A stretch of DNA of 64,000 nucleotides from Nymphaea colorata (GCF_008831285.2 NC_045139.1:17218354-17282353), one strand, 5' to 3'. Positions 33,010-44,394 are shown, counted from the stretch's first letter. A program made the numbers and translations. Notes: generated from the letters alone by a model not told the origin.

Positions 33010-34200
33010 AGGCCCACAACCCCACATTTTGTTGCAGTCCTAATTGCAGTGCTATGAAACAACCGCAGTTCATCGCATATTGGATGTCTAAAAATAGTTA
33101 TCTACCAACTCGGCATGCTTTTGCCTATTTCGAGAACATCCCTAATAGCTTTCATGTCCCAAGTCACCATGTATCATAAGAATTGCAGGGTCAAGATAAC
33201 CTCTCTTTTAATTTTTGTCTGGTTCACAGAATATGATTCAGCACAGCTTTACGGCCACCTACATATTTTATAATAGTTAGCAAGTTCATCAAAACAGAGA
33301 TCAACAGAATTCCAAATAACAAGTAAAAATGTTCAAGATTGCTATAATGACTGCTGTAATGGGACTTTAAAAATAAAACTAGTGCTATACGCAGTGGATA
33401 AGTGGTCAATCCTCTTTGAGGGGAAAGAGGAACCAGTAGAGTCTTGGTGTCCTGGCACTTTGTCCCTAGTTGTTGGAAACAGGGCATGTGCTTTGCACAT
33501 TGCTGTGCGACCCACAAGCTTGTGAAGTAGTTCTGTGGGAGTGGGCTCATTTTTGGCCCCTCCATATCAATGGGAGTGGGCTCATTTTTGGCGAAGGCAT
33601 TCATGAACCTTAAAAATATGAGATAGATTTAATAACATATCCCTTAATGAAGTTATTGCGGTATTGGATCCAATCAGATGCACATCTAACCTAAAGTGGG
33701 GAAGGGCCTTTAATTAGGAGAATCATTGTGTAGTTCCACAAGGATCCGCATGCTCTTGTCATGACCATGTCTTTTGGAGCAGATTTCTTACTGATGTTGA
33801 AGTTATGAAATTTACCTCTAAGAGTCTATTCCACACATGAATAGTTACATCTATTTTACCACAATAACAACTTGTACCACAACCTGTATTCTGTAATCTG
33901 CTTCAGGTACTGCCTTACCAGGGTATATTATGTGCACCTACAATTGTTTTCACTTGGACACACCATATGGGTTTGTTAAAACAAAATCCCATCTGAAATC
34001 TAATAAGTTCAAGATTTTAGTGATCTAAGTTGACATAAAACATGGCTTGAATCAAATGAAAGATTGTTTAATTGAACTGGCCACCTTTACATTGGAATAT
34101 AGTTTCCATTATTCATGTGAATGGAAAAGGAACGCAGGCGAACCTAAGTCTGATTCAGGTCCAGCTGGTAATCTGTGCTAGGGAAAGATCCTAGATATGT
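33010..34200. other. Spacer of the alpha-beta-plus unit, second copy
   Basis: Homologous to 24960-26160. It includes a short tandem duplication of GGGAGTGGGCTCATTTTTGG at about 33537-33593 that other copies lack. No gene. Confidence 0.55.
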
Positions 34201-34701
34201 TTATCTTCAACTACTTGGTGACTCTACGTATTTATGCACACACAGACACACAAAAGCAGATTGCTTATCATAAAGTGGTCAATGCTATGTCACATGGCTG
34301 TAGGTGCCAGATGTGGCAAGTTCTAAAAAAATTTGGGTGCGGGTATGGCAAGTTCTATATTGTTAATTTCTTTTATCAAGACTACCTTTTTCTTATACAA
34401 AATTCAAAGTTGTATTCAATAAAATGGGGGAGAAAAGAGAAGACAAAACAAGAGTGAGCGGTCAGCAGCACCCAACTCAGGCAAACCAAGGTGGGCACCC
34501 AGCGTCGGGTGCATCTCCAGTTTTGACGCACCTGTGTGACTTAGAGTCAAAGAGAATAAAGAGAAGAAGTATTGAGGCTACAAATTTTTCGAAAGTGGTT
34601 ATATTTGTATTTATAATTTGGTTACAATGGGATTTTGAACCCTCATCTATACAAAGGGAGAAAAAAACAATATTGACAAAATTGATTGAGGATGGCTTCC
34701 T

Positions 34702-36977
34702 CTATGCACATGCCATTTGTGCTGTAATTGCGTGGAAGACATCTTCATTGCATGGAATAGTGAGGCCGCTGTGATGATCAAAACCAAACTCCTCTTCTGC
34801 TCTTCTTAGCAATGCTTGAAAGGTAGGATTATTCAAGTAGGATGTTGGTATCTGTAAGACCCACGAATTTTATTAAGTTTCCTTTAATATTTGAAACTTT
34901 ACTTTGTGGAGGAATCAAAAGAAAGATCAAATGATGATTTCTGTAACTGCCAAGGGTAACCAACACTCGTATAGAAAGAATGGAAGGGGAAAGAGAAACT
35001 GACGGGTGATTGATTTCCTTGTGAGAGATTGAAAATTAGTCGTCTCTTATTGCTGCAACCCTCAACGGGAGACTCCAACGACAAGAGAAAAAAAGAAAGG
35101 AAGATAGAGAGAGTGAGGGACGTCCTCATCTTTGCCCTCCTTCCAGTTGAGGTAGAGATTGGTGGCTATTGTGAGGAAACCGGAAGCGCAAGAAGACTGC
35201 GGCTGAAAGTTTGGCTTGGATTTGAAAGGTATGGGGATTTTCTATCATGAATGTAGCATGAAGCCTGTATTTTTGGATGTGGTATAGATAAATATACTTG
35301 TAGACTTATGTGTTTATATGCCTAGATGTGACTCTACGCATGAGGTGTTTTGATGCACAATGTTCTTAGTAAGAGTGATCTCTGAGTTTCTTTTGAAATA
35401 AAGAATGTTTGATACAAATGTGAAGTGAAAGGCCTGTAAATCATAGTTGAAGTTTTGAAACCCTCGGGTTCGTGCGTTATATTGTATGCGTTAGTTCTAG
35501 TTCATCTGTGAGAAACCAAGATTTCATCCGACCCTAAGACAGAGAATGCACATTTGAGATAGAAACGAAGATATCAACCCTCAAGGAGGGTCTGACCTTA
35601 GAACATATGATACAAACCTGAAATGGGAAGACGCTGCAATACAAGAACAGGCCGTCCAAGACGATGTCGACAGAGGAAAGGCCTGCTCCGTTCAAATTTG
35701 GGTAAACCCAAAAAAAGCAAACGAGGATGAGGGAAGGAAATTACCACAGCTCTATCGACGAGCATGACCAGTTGCCCAATCGACTGGAAATCAGTCGTCT
35801 CTTCGTGTGGGTATCAGAGAGCCGATTTGGGGGGAAAAGAAGAAAACGGCACTCAAGTGGCAGGTTTCCTCCAGTGATTCCTCCTTGTTGACGACTCCTC
35901 ACTGTCACAGCAAAAGGGAGACTGAGAAGACGCCGTTGAAGTTGGGAAGTCATCTTCCCCACGGTGGCAGCACTGAAGAAAAAAAAAAAACGGGAGAAGG
36001 GAAGGAGCAGTGTTCCACTGATTTTGGGTTGCTGAAAACGGAGGAGACTCCACCGCCTAACGAACGAAGAGGAGAGAAAGGAGAGCTCGTGTGGAGCTAT
36101 GGCGTCGGAATCCGCTGGAGGAGGACGACCTTGGCTTCCCCATCGTGCTGGTTTTGGGTGGCTGAAGAAGAGCAGGGGAAGCCACCGTCGGTCGAACGAA
36201 AGGAAGGAGGCTCGTGAGGAGAGAGAAAACGAAGTCGTGAAATGAAGGAAAAACGAGCGTTGGTTGGAAAATTTCAAAACAGGTCCACTAATTAGCAAAA
36301 TATTCAGTAAGCTGTTATACATTTTATAACTTCCATGCCGCAACATTTTTGCTAAAAACCTCTTCAAAAAGAGGCTTGCGAAAGTGTTTTTCAGCAGGAA
36401 ACGGATATTTAATATGAAATTACGTTTCGATACCCTTTAAGTTTTTATAAATTGTCAAAAGGTAGTTTTATAAATTAAAGATGAAAAGTTATGTGTTATT
36501 GCTGTTTATGCTCCTAATTGTGTTTAAAATTTCAGAAAGATGGTCCTGAAATCCATTTCGAAAAGATGAAGAGGAAAGTCACGTTTTAAGAATTTAAAGT
36601 ATAAATTCTCTTACTTTTGAATGGTTATTTTATTTGAGAATTCTTGGCGTGATAGTCCGTATGTTGTTTCTGTGTTTTGAGGCCATTATAAAAAAAAAAA
36701 GGTTTATTGTTTCTGTCTGGGAAGCCGAGCCTGAGGGCGGTTTCTTATTGAAATAAAACAATGTTTTGGGGATTTGTGGTTATTTTTATTTGGGTCCAAG
36801 TATTTTATTATTGAAATAAAACAATGTCTTATGTTCTGGTCATGACTCAATATTGCTTCCGCTATTATAGAAATGAAAGAAAATTTTTGGTGTCAAAAAT
36901 TGGGTAAAGTGTCCCTTAGGGACTGCAGCTGCTTGTTTCTTGGCAAGAACTGACAGAGACAAGCGAATGCTCATCAT
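34702..36977 (-). pseudogene. SAUR (beta type) split by a 2-kb insertion
   Basis: The 5' part is 36906-36977: MMSIRL at the start (36977), then AKKQAAAVPKGHF. The 3' part is 34702-34852: [20 protein letters not shown] to QMACA and a stop. Together they make 223 of 258 nt, so about 35 nt encoding AVYVG-(E/D)SRKRFV are lost at the break. Between them lies the insertion 34853-36905. The promoter side (TATATATA near 37131-37139) is intact, so transcription would run into the insert. In the other units this position holds 26219 (broken), 40853 (intact) and 46541 (diverged). Confidence 0.88.
34853..36895. mobile_element. 2-kb insertion in a SAUR, possible large solo LTR
   Basis: The insert starts TGTAAGACCC and a plausible end is GGTGTCA at 36889-36895, so its termini fit TG...CA. 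No target duplication is visible, but about 35 nt of target are missing, so a flank may have been deleted. The interior is unlike the array: GA-rich and fairly GC-rich at 35000-36240, then AT-rich with two copies of TATTGAAATAAAACAATGT (near 36746 and 36809). Frames of 136 (plus) and 208 (minus) codons overlap there; both are low-complexity (K/E/R and S/F rich) and I do not call them genes. A non-LTR or MITE-derived origin is not excluded. Confidence 0.5.
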
Positions 36978-37179
36978 TTTTTAATAGCTGACTTGATTGA
37001 GGCAACCAAGTGATTTTTTCTTTCTGAAAGATGAAGAAGATTATTGGGAATGGTAGGAAGCGGCAACTGTATGAGTTTGTTGAGGATTCTGAACAGCTGA
37101 GTTGATGAACAAAGTGTGAAGGCGCTGCTACATATATATAGAGAAAGCTACCAACTGTAAGCTAAGAGGCATGTCGTTG

Positions 37180-37560
37180 CCAAATCACATGGTTGTCTAT
37201 TTGTACACCCACATCTTGAATCGTCTGATATGGTGGTGTTTATCTTCAATACGGATTCATGTGGCCTTACCAAGATCAAGTGGCCTTGGTTGCAATAACT
37301 ATGGGACAGCCAAATCTTTAGCACGTTGGAGGTCTGTAACAAGCCTTTGCATGCTCAACTTGCCATTACCTATCGCTTCTTGGCATTTGCTTCAGTGCCT
37401 GTTCTAGACATCCAACGTGTTAGAGTTGTGGCTGTTTCATGGTTGCAGCAACTATCACCACATAACTCAATCTTGGTAGGTCCATATGAATCACCAGTGA
37501 AAGAGAACACCACCATAGATGTCAGTTGATGATTGGGCGTGCAACAAACAACGATGTGGT
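37180..37560. repeat. Palindromic divergent promoter region (type I), 37 kb
   Basis: GCACGTTGGAGGTCTGTAAC near 37321 pairs with TTCTAGACATCCAACGTG near 37403; GTGGCCTTACCAAGATC near 37260 pairs with TCAATCTTGGTAGGTCCATA near 37467. The centre is near 37375, midway between the start of the split SAUR (36977) and the plus SAUR (37774). Confidence 0.75.
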
Positions 37561-37773
37561 TTAACAACAACTTGTTTCTTTGCATGCAGTTGATATCATT
37601 ATCTATATACATGCAGCAGTAAGCAGTGACTTCAAACATTCTTCATCAAATCAGCTTGTTCAAAATCTTCAACATACTCGCATCAATTTTTGCTTCAGGC
37701 CAATCCAAATAATCTTCTTCATCCTTCAGAAGGAAGAGTCATTCGGTTGCTAAATCAAGTGAGCTGTTCGAAA

Positions 37774-38154
37774 ATGACGAGCATTCGCCTGTCTCTGACA
37801 ATTCTTGCCAAGAAACAGGCAGCTGCAGTCTTTAAGGGGCATTTGGCTGCCTATGTCGGCGACAGACGGAAGCGATTTGCGATTCCAACACCCTACTTGA
37901 AGAATCCTAGCTTCCAGGCATTGCTAAGAAGAGCAGAAGAGGAGTTTGGTTTTGAGCATCACAGTGGCCTTGCAATTCCATGCAATGAAGATGCCTTCCA
38001 AGCATTCAAAGCACATATGTCTTGCGCATACTGCAAACATTCCATGCTCAATTTTGTCAACGTTGTCTCATTTTTTTCTCCCTTTGTGTACATAGATCAA
38101 AGTCCCACTGCTACCGAATTACTGATAGAAATACAATCAGTTTCCAAAAATTGA
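37774..38154 (+). CDS. SAUR: SAUR with stop-codon loss and 41-residue extension (126 aa)
   Basis: The start MTSIRLS is at the family position. The 85-residue body keeps the SAUR order but has several changes in the core: P20F (VFKGH), F24L, V26A, E30D, S31R, V36A (FAIP), S40P. The normal TAG after residue 85 has become TAC, so translation continues 41 residues into former 3'UTR (YCKHSMLNF... to SVSKN). The extension is simply translated UTR, including the DNA that holds TGTACATA near 38087-38094. Core changes plus readthrough suggest relaxed selection; it may be on the way to a pseudogene, or it may make a modified protein. An in-frame ATG at 37690 is not preferred. Confidence 0.7.
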   Translation: MTSIRLSLTILAKKQAAAVFKGHLAAYVGDRRKRFAIPTPYLKNPSFQALLRRAEEEFGFEHHSGLAIPCNEDAFQAFKAHMSCAYCKHSMLNFVNVVSFFSPFVYIDQSPTATELLIEIQSVSKN

Positions 38155-38219
38155 TTGTGTCAATACTTTCTCTCTTTCTACTTTGTGTATGTGTGTGTGT
38201 GTGTATTTATATTGTACTC

Positions 38220-38880
38220 TGTGTGTATATTTATATTGTACAGACCATATATTGGAGAAAGTACTGAGATCAGGGCAGTTATAGGAAGCCCATTAAGAAC
38301 CCATATACCTTCGTTAAGATTTTTCTTTTTCAGTTGGCGGCTCGTAAAATCCCTAATTTGTTATCAAGTCTTAATAGCATTTGCGATCCATAATAATTGC
38401 GTATTTACTGCAGAATATAGCTTTGACGAACTTACAAGGTTCTAAAGTATGGAACCTAAGGCTGCAACTCCCAACTCTTTGGGTATTTCTTCTGAGTTGA
38501 TTCAGTTCAGCTTAAGCCCAATTTGGTCCACTTAGATCAAGAACTTTGTGACATAAAACAATAAGGTTGGTCTAAGTGCCATGTTTTTTGTTCTAATGAA
38601 ATCAGGGATGCCTGGAATATTTATTTTGTGAAGTTGCACTGCGTCATGATCTGGAAGAAGATTACTTCACTAGTCCATATGATACGTTGCTACCAATGAA
38701 TGTGCATTGTTCTTAAAATATCTCGCCTCCGACACCGATAGGAAAATATTGCTTGAGGGCCTTCAGGATTGGATTTCGCAGGACTAATAAGAAAAATATG
38801 TTGTATAGCCATCAAGTCGTCCATTCTAAGGTCTGCCAAGATCGGGATTCTCTATTTTGCTTGATGTATAAGTGCAGTCG
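38220..38880. other. Convergent spacer, shortened copy, no gene seen
   Basis: Matches 23260-24290 but lacks about 450 bp: after ATCAGGGATGCCTGGAATAT near 38605 it jumps to the TTTATTTTGTGAAGTTGCAC part of the module. Confidence 0.5.
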
Positions 38881-38884
38881 AGGA

Positions 38885-38907
38885 TAGAGAGAGAGAGAGA
38901 GAGAGAG
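38885..38907. repeat. (GA)n microsatellite downstream of an alpha SAUR
   Basis: Short GA tract at the conserved place 3' of the SAUR at 39020. Confidence 0.85.
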
Positions 38908-39019
38908 CCTTTTGGAAGAAATTGTATTGATTTTTGTGATTGGTAATGATGGGATTTTGATCCCCTTACATACAAATGTATTCAGCTCCAGATCAAAATT
39001 GAATGATGATTGGATTCAT

Positions 39020-39277
39020 CTATGCACATGCCATTTGTGCTGTGAATGCTTGAAAGACATCTTCATTGCATGGAATTGCGAGGCCATTGGGATGCTCAAA
39101 TCCAAACTCCTCTTCTGCTCTTCTTAGCAATGCTTGGAAAGTTGGATTGTTCAAGTAGGATGTTGGAATCACAAACCGCTTTCGGCTCTCCCCGACATAA
39201 ACAGCAAAATGCCCCTTAGGGACACCAGCACCCTGTTTCTTGGCAAGAATCGAAAGTGGCAGGCGAATGCTCATCAT
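39020..39277 (-). CDS. SAUR: SAUR family protein, alpha type (85 aa)
   Basis: Changes against alpha: A16G, K43N, K53R, H63P, S64N, T67A (LAIP) and S77A. Start 39277. TATATATA at 39425-39432, CACATG at 39489-39494, TGTCTC at 39522-39527 after CATATGG. The 3' motif is TGTATGTA, one base off UGUANAUA, with the hairpin region GGGATCAAAATCCC kept near 38951-38964. It is first of the only three-gene unit whose members all match the MMSIRLP pattern. Confidence 0.95.
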   Translation of the reverse strand: MMSIRLPLSILAKKQGAGVPKGHFAVYVGESRKRFVIPTSYLNNPTFQALLRRAEEEFGFEHPNGLAIPCNEDVFQAFTAQMACA

Positions 39278-39539
39278 CTTTTTGTGTTTGGCTTGAAGTG
39301 ATGATCCTTTAGCTGTGCCTTGTGAAGGATGGAGAAGAAGAAAAGAAACAGGAAGGTGCAGCTTGAGTATGATGAATATTGAGACTCGGTGATTTGATGA
39401 GCAAAGGCTGAAGACTCTGTGGTGTATATATAAGAAAGGTGAGTGGCAGTAATATCAAAGTAATACCACAGACATATCATTGCTAAATCACATGTTTGTC
39501 ATGACTTGACCCATATGGTCATGTCTCCTTCAGGCCCAC

Positions 39540-40620
39540 AACCCCATATTTTCAGTGGGCTGTCCTAATGCGGTGCTCTGCAACAACCGCAGTTTATAGC
39601 ATATCGGATGTTTGGAAGTCGTATTTACCACCTTGACATACTTTTGTCTATTTCTAATCTCCTAATAGCTTTCATGTCCCAATCCTCCATGTATCCTTAA
39701 GAATTGTAAGTTCAAGATCAGCTCTCTTTTAATTTTTATCTGATTCACAGAACAGAGATCAATAGAATTCCAAATAACCACTAAAAATATCCAAGAATTA
39801 TTACAATGACTGCTGTAATGAAACTTCGAAAATAAAAGTAGTGCTATACGGAATGGATAAGTGGTAAATCCCCTTTGAGGGGCGAGAGGAACCAGTAGAG
39901 TCTTGGTGTCCTGGCACTTTGTCCCTAGTTGTTGGAAACAAGGCATGTGCTTCATCACATTGCTGTGCAACCCGTAAGCTTGTGAAGTTGTTTTCTTCCA
40001 TCATAGCAGTAGGCCCTCCCATATCAATGGGACTGGGCTCATTATTGGTGAAGGCATTCATCAACCCTATAACTGTGGGCTAGATTCAGAACATATCCCT
40101 TTACTAATGGATTCAATCAGACGCACATCTACCATACAGTGGAGAAGGGCCTTTATTAGGAAAATCGTTGGATAGTTCCATAAGAATCCACATGCTCTTG
40201 TCAAGAACATGTCTTCTGGAGCAGATTCCCTAAAGAATTTGACCCAATGAGTCTATGCTCCACATGAATAGTTACACCATTTTACTAGAATAACAACTGG
40301 TACCACAACTTCTATTCTGTATTCTGCTTCAGGCATCATCTTACCAGAGTATATTATGTGCACATGCATTTTTTTTCACTTGGGTACTCTTTTTGGGTTT
40401 GTTCAAGCACAAGCCTATCTGAAATCTAATCTGTCCAAGTTTTTAGTGATCGAAGTTGACATAAACATGGCTTGAATCATATGAAAGATCATCTAATTGA
40501 AGTTCGGCCAGCTTTTTGTTGGAATATACTTTCCAGTTTTCATGTGGATGGAAAAGGAATGCAGGCAAACCTAACCCTGATTCAGGTCCATCTGGTAATC
40601 TGTGCTAGGCAAAGTTCCTA
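39540..40620. other. Spacer of the alpha-beta-plus unit, third copy
   Basis: Homologous to 24960-26160 and 33010-34200; no conserved coding frame. Confidence 0.55.
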
Positions 40621-40852
40621 GTTATGTTTAGCTTCATCTACTTGGTGACTATATATATATTCACACACGCACAAAAGCAGATTCTTTATCATAAAGTGGT
40701 TAAAAAGCAGAAGGAGAAAAAGTGTCGAGGCTATAAATTTTTCAGAAGTAGTCATATTTGCTCTTTTAATTTGGTTACAATGGGACTTTGATCCCTTATA
40801 TACACAAAAAGAAAAACTGACATTTAACAAAATTGAATGGGCATGGTATCCT

Positions 40853-41110
40853 CTATGCACATGCCATTTGTGCTGTCAATGCTTGGAAGGCAGCTTCATT
40901 GCATGGAATCGTGAGGCCACTTTGATGCTCAAAACCAAACTCCTCTTCTGCTCTTCTTAGCAATGCTTGAAAGGAAGGATTGTTCAAGAAGGACGTTGGA
41001 ATCACAAACCGCTTTCGACTATCACCTACGTAGACAGCAAAGTGTCCCTTAGGTACTGCAGCTGCTTGTTTCTTGGCAAGAACTGACAGAGGCAGGCGAA
41101 TGCTCATCAT
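40853..41110 (-). CDS. SAUR: SAUR family protein, beta type (85 aa)
   Basis: Changes: I10V, G18A, E30D, Y41F, K43N, T46S, K53R, H63Q, D73A (CNEA), V74A, S77A and F78L. Start 41110; an in-frame ATG at 41197 would add 29 residues but is close to the TATA box (41264-41271). CACATG at 41317-41322. The 3'UTR element is at 40782-40804. It is the left member of the best-preserved head-to-head pair: the inverted repeat with the SAUR at 42156 runs through promoters, coding regions and into both 3'UTRs. Confidence 0.95.
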   Translation of the reverse strand: MMSIRLPLSVLAKKQAAAVPKGHFAVYVGDSRKRFVIPTSFLNNPSFQALLRRAEEEFGFEHQSGLTIPCNEAAFQALTAQMACA

Positions 41111-41944
41111 TTTTGAATAACTAACTTGATAGAGGCAACCAAGTGACTTTCTTTCTGAAGGAGGAAGAAGATGAATGGGATTGGAAGGAAGCAGCAATTT
41201 TATGAGTATGTTGAGGATCCTGAACAGCTGATTTGATGAACAAAGCTTGAAGTCACTGCTGCATATATATAGAGAAAGATAATAACTGCAAGCAAAGAGA
41301 CCTCTTATTGCTAAATCACATGGTTGTCTATTCTACACCCACATTAGGAATCAGCACACACATGGAGTTGTTCCCCTCACTAGTGATTCATATGGCCCTA
41401 CCAAGATTGAGTTAAGTGGTCCTGGTTGCTCTAACTGTGGCACATCCAAAACTCTAGCACGTTGGATGTCTATAAGAAGCCTTTACCTGCTCAAGTTGCC
41501 ATTGCCTGTGGCTTCCTTAGCCTGCACAGCAATGCACACCCCACAACAATTGCAATGTCCAGGTTGTTGTTTCATTGCTGTTTTTCCATTTTAATTTTAA
41601 TATAATTTAGAACAAAGTTACTGAAAAGCCAAGCTCGTGCTCTGGTTTTTGATGACATCTTTGATCCAAAGTACATCAACATTAAAATGGAAGAAGAGCA
41701 TTGGAGTAGCAACATGGACCTAGCAACAGTTGTGGGGCATAGTGACTGAAGGCTAAGGAAGCTATAGGTAATGGCAAGTTGAGTAAAGGCTTTTTCTAGA
41801 CATCTAACGTGCTAGTGTCTTGGCTGTCCCATAGTTACAGCAATTAGGACCACATAACTCAATCTTGGCTGGGCCATATCAACCATTAGTGCAGAGAACA
41901 ACACCATATATGTCAATTCATTATGTGACTGTACAATAGACAAC

Positions 41945-42006
41945 CACGTGATTTAGTAAGAACATGCCTCTTACCTTACAGTTCCTATCTTTCTCTATAT
42001 ATATGC
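41945..42006 (+). promoter_or_regulatory. Promoter of the SAUR at 42156, E-box changed to a G-box
   Basis: The position that is CATGTG in the paralogues is CACGTG here (41945-41950). The auxin element is TGCCTC instead of TGTCTC. TATA repeats lie at about 41996-42006. Confidence 0.7.
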
Positions 42007-42155
42007 AGCAGCGCCTTCAAACTTTGTTCGTCAAATCAGCTTCAGAATCCTCAACATACGCATACTCAATTTTTTGCTTCCTAACAATCCCAGTCATCTT
42101 CTTCATCCTTCAGAAGGAAAAGTCACTTGTTGATAATTCAGTTAGCTGTGCAAAA

Positions 42156-42413
42156 ATGATGAGCATTCGCCTGCCTCTGTCAGTTCTTGCCAAGAAACAG
42201 GCAGCCGGTGTCCCTAAGGGGCATTTTGCTGTCTATGTCGGTGATAGCCGGAAGCGCTTTGTGATTCCAACATCCTACTTGAAGAATCCTACCTTCCAAG
42301 CATTGCTAAGAAGTGCAGAAGAGGAGTTCGGCTTTGAGCATCACAGTGGCCTCACAATTCCATGCAATGAAGATGCCTTCCAAACACTCACAGCACAAAT
42401 GGCATGTGCATAG
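42156..42413 (+). CDS. SAUR: SAUR family protein (85 aa)
   Basis: Changes: I10V, E30D, K53S (RSAEEEF), V74A, S77T and F78L. A much longer in-frame start at 41964 lies before the TATA box (41996-42006) and cannot be in the mRNA from that promoter; the start is therefore 42156. The 3'UTR element is at 42471-42495 (TGTATATATA then GGGATCAAAGTCCC). Confidence 0.95.
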   Translation: MMSIRLPLSVLAKKQAAGVPKGHFAVYVGDSRKRFVIPTSYLKNPTFQALLRSAEEEFGFEHHSGLTIPCNEDAFQTLTAQMACA

Positions 42414-42495
42414 AGGAATACAAATGGAAATACGAATCAATTTTGTCGATACTGTTTTTTTTTCCTCCTTTGTATATATATGGGATCAAAGTCCC

Positions 42496-44390
42496 ACTGT
42501 TGTCAGATTACAAATGGAAATACAATCGGTTCGAAAGAAATTATAGCCTCAACACTGTTTCTCTTTCTGCTTTTTAACCACTTCGACAAACAACATCTTT
42601 GTGTTTATGCCTGTCTGTGTTCATATAGTCACCAAGAAGATGAAACATCACAAATTTGAGGCCTATGCCATGTGTATCCAAGCCGTATAGGAAAACTTGG
42701 GCATGGAAATCCTCAAATATTTATAGCAGAAGAAAATTGAATTTGGTTTTCTTACGAGTCAAATGATGGGGATATTGAAAATCAGTGTCCGCTGCTACAC
42801 CAAAGCGGTTTCTGTGACTTAAATAGTTTACGATTGGCAATGTTGCTCAATCGATCGATAAATTTAAAACACTTCACTTGATTCCTTTTGTTTTTCCAAA
42901 ACAATGGCATTTGCAAATGTGGAAAAAAGGCAATGTTCTTGATAACAGCAAACCATAGCAGAGATGAATGACCGAAGGAAGCAAAAAGAAGAAGCAGCCG
43001 TAAATAAGAACCAAAAGGAGAGGTAGTGAGTTGAGGTCAATAAATTATTGGATTGAGGTCCCCTCTTGTATAGGAATCACAAACTTGAATACCCAAGAAA
43101 CCGATTGAACAGTAAGTCGAAATTCACTTTTCCCTCTCTACACTGATGAAGCCTAGATGGAAACGGATGCATCTAGCTGTCTAGTAAAGACCCTCTAGCT
43201 GATAAAGATGACTTGCAATTTTATTTGAAATACGTGGTTTATTGCTCGCAGAAAGCTTTCCTATCACATTCGAGGCACTGTCACAAATATGGTGTCCTTT
43301 CAGAAAATTTATACCTTGTTAAAAAGATATAGAACGAAAAACCCATTTTTTTGCTTTTTCCAAAAAAAAAAATGCCAAGATGGATGTAGCACATTTTGTA
43401 AGAAGAGCTGCTGGAAACTTGTAGAAGCAGAATACGAAAGAAAGCCTACTCAGGATGCCTTCTGTGGTACAGCCGTCGTTAAGCTGTAATTAAACAAATC
43501 CGCATCAATAGGTTATGCGCTCGTAGCTGTAACTGAATGTTGTATTCAAGAAACATTCATTTCTCTTGCTTCTCTCTGTCCTTACGAGCAGTTTCCTCAA
43601 ATTCTCGCGTTCTTTCTTTCCCTTTCTTTTGTCTATTCATAGCAGATCCTGGTTGCAGAAGAGTTCAACAATTTTTTCGTGTTTATAAATATTTTTTTCG
43701 CATTATTTTTATATTATTTTTGCTTTAAAGTTTGAAAGTATTCTATCAATAACAAAACATTATTTTTATAATTTTATCTAGTTATTTTTTTATGTTTTGA
43801 GTTGGTTTCTCTTTTTTTTTTTACCTAATTTTAAATGTTTTTAATAATTACGAAGATTTTCTTAAAAAATAACTTTATCCAAAATTACCCAAAAAAGCTA
43901 TCATTAAAAACCTGAGAATGGTTTGAGGGATATCTGTTTTTTGCTCACCAACGAGAAAAAACCACGAGTTTTTCTATGTAGTGTACTTTCAAAATAAATG
44001 TTCTTATAAGTTTCGTAAACCAAATGATGATCTTTTCCGACGAAGCCCCTGCCCAACCCCTCGTTCCCAGTCGGTGATCTTTCCATTTTCGTCGTATAGT
44101 TTTGAAGATGGGAGCTCGTTCAACCTGTTAAACTAGAAAAGAAACAATTAAAAATGCTAGCCAAATCTAATATATGTATTTCTAGTTCCTAATAACCCTC
44201 GACGGCCGCTGCGCTGCAAACTATTTATTTTGCGAAGATGCTCTGCCTTATCACCTAGAACAAGATCTCTCAAGCAGGCCGACGATTCGATACGATACCA
44301 CCAATTCTTCGAAGGGAAAATTTGCTGTGTTGCCATCGAGACATCCATGATAATTGTTTACTTTTTTTTATGTAGGAGTGAAGTGGAGCA
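42496..44390. other. Convergent spacer with an unmatched stretch, no gene called
   Basis: Positions 42540-43270 and 44100-44340 match the usual spacer. About 43275-44080 has no counterpart in other units. It has a pyrimidine-rich run (43555-43640) of the kind seen near LTR ends, then a very AT-rich part, but no paired repeats or primer site, so I leave it unclassified. Confidence 0.4.
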
Positions 44391-44394
44391 TCTG

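Larger units (their letters stand above)
40782..42495. repeat. Gene-length imperfect palindrome: SAUR 40853 / SAUR 42156
   Basis: The starts at 41110 and 42156 are symmetric about 41633. Arms pair as 3'UTR element, SAUR, TATA, E-box and inner promoter. Inner strings that pair include TGGTCCTGGTTGC with its counterpart GCAATTAGGACCAC, GGCTTCCTTAGCC with GGCTAAGGAAGC, and TTTTTCCATTTTAAT with ATTAAAATGGAAGA. The unpaired centre is only about 41615-41680. Confidence 0.8.

Noticed and set aside
35741-36367. 208-codon minus-strand frame and overlapping 136-codon plus-strand frame in the 2-kb insertion
   Set aside because: Overlapping frames rich in S/F and K/E/R come from purine/pyrimidine-biased DNA; no motif is recognisable.
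41964-42155. Long N-terminal extensions of SAUR frames (also at 548, 7931, 10085, 22755, 27407, 37690, 41197, 47811, 50583, 56679, 57410, 60297)
   Set aside because: They begin before or close to the TATA box, differ between copies, and translate 5'UTR sequence; the conserved protein starts at MMSIRLP (or MGIRLP).
43275-44080. Possible LTR element, from the pyrimidine-rich run near 43555-43640
   Set aside because: No paired repeats, primer site or target duplication could be found.
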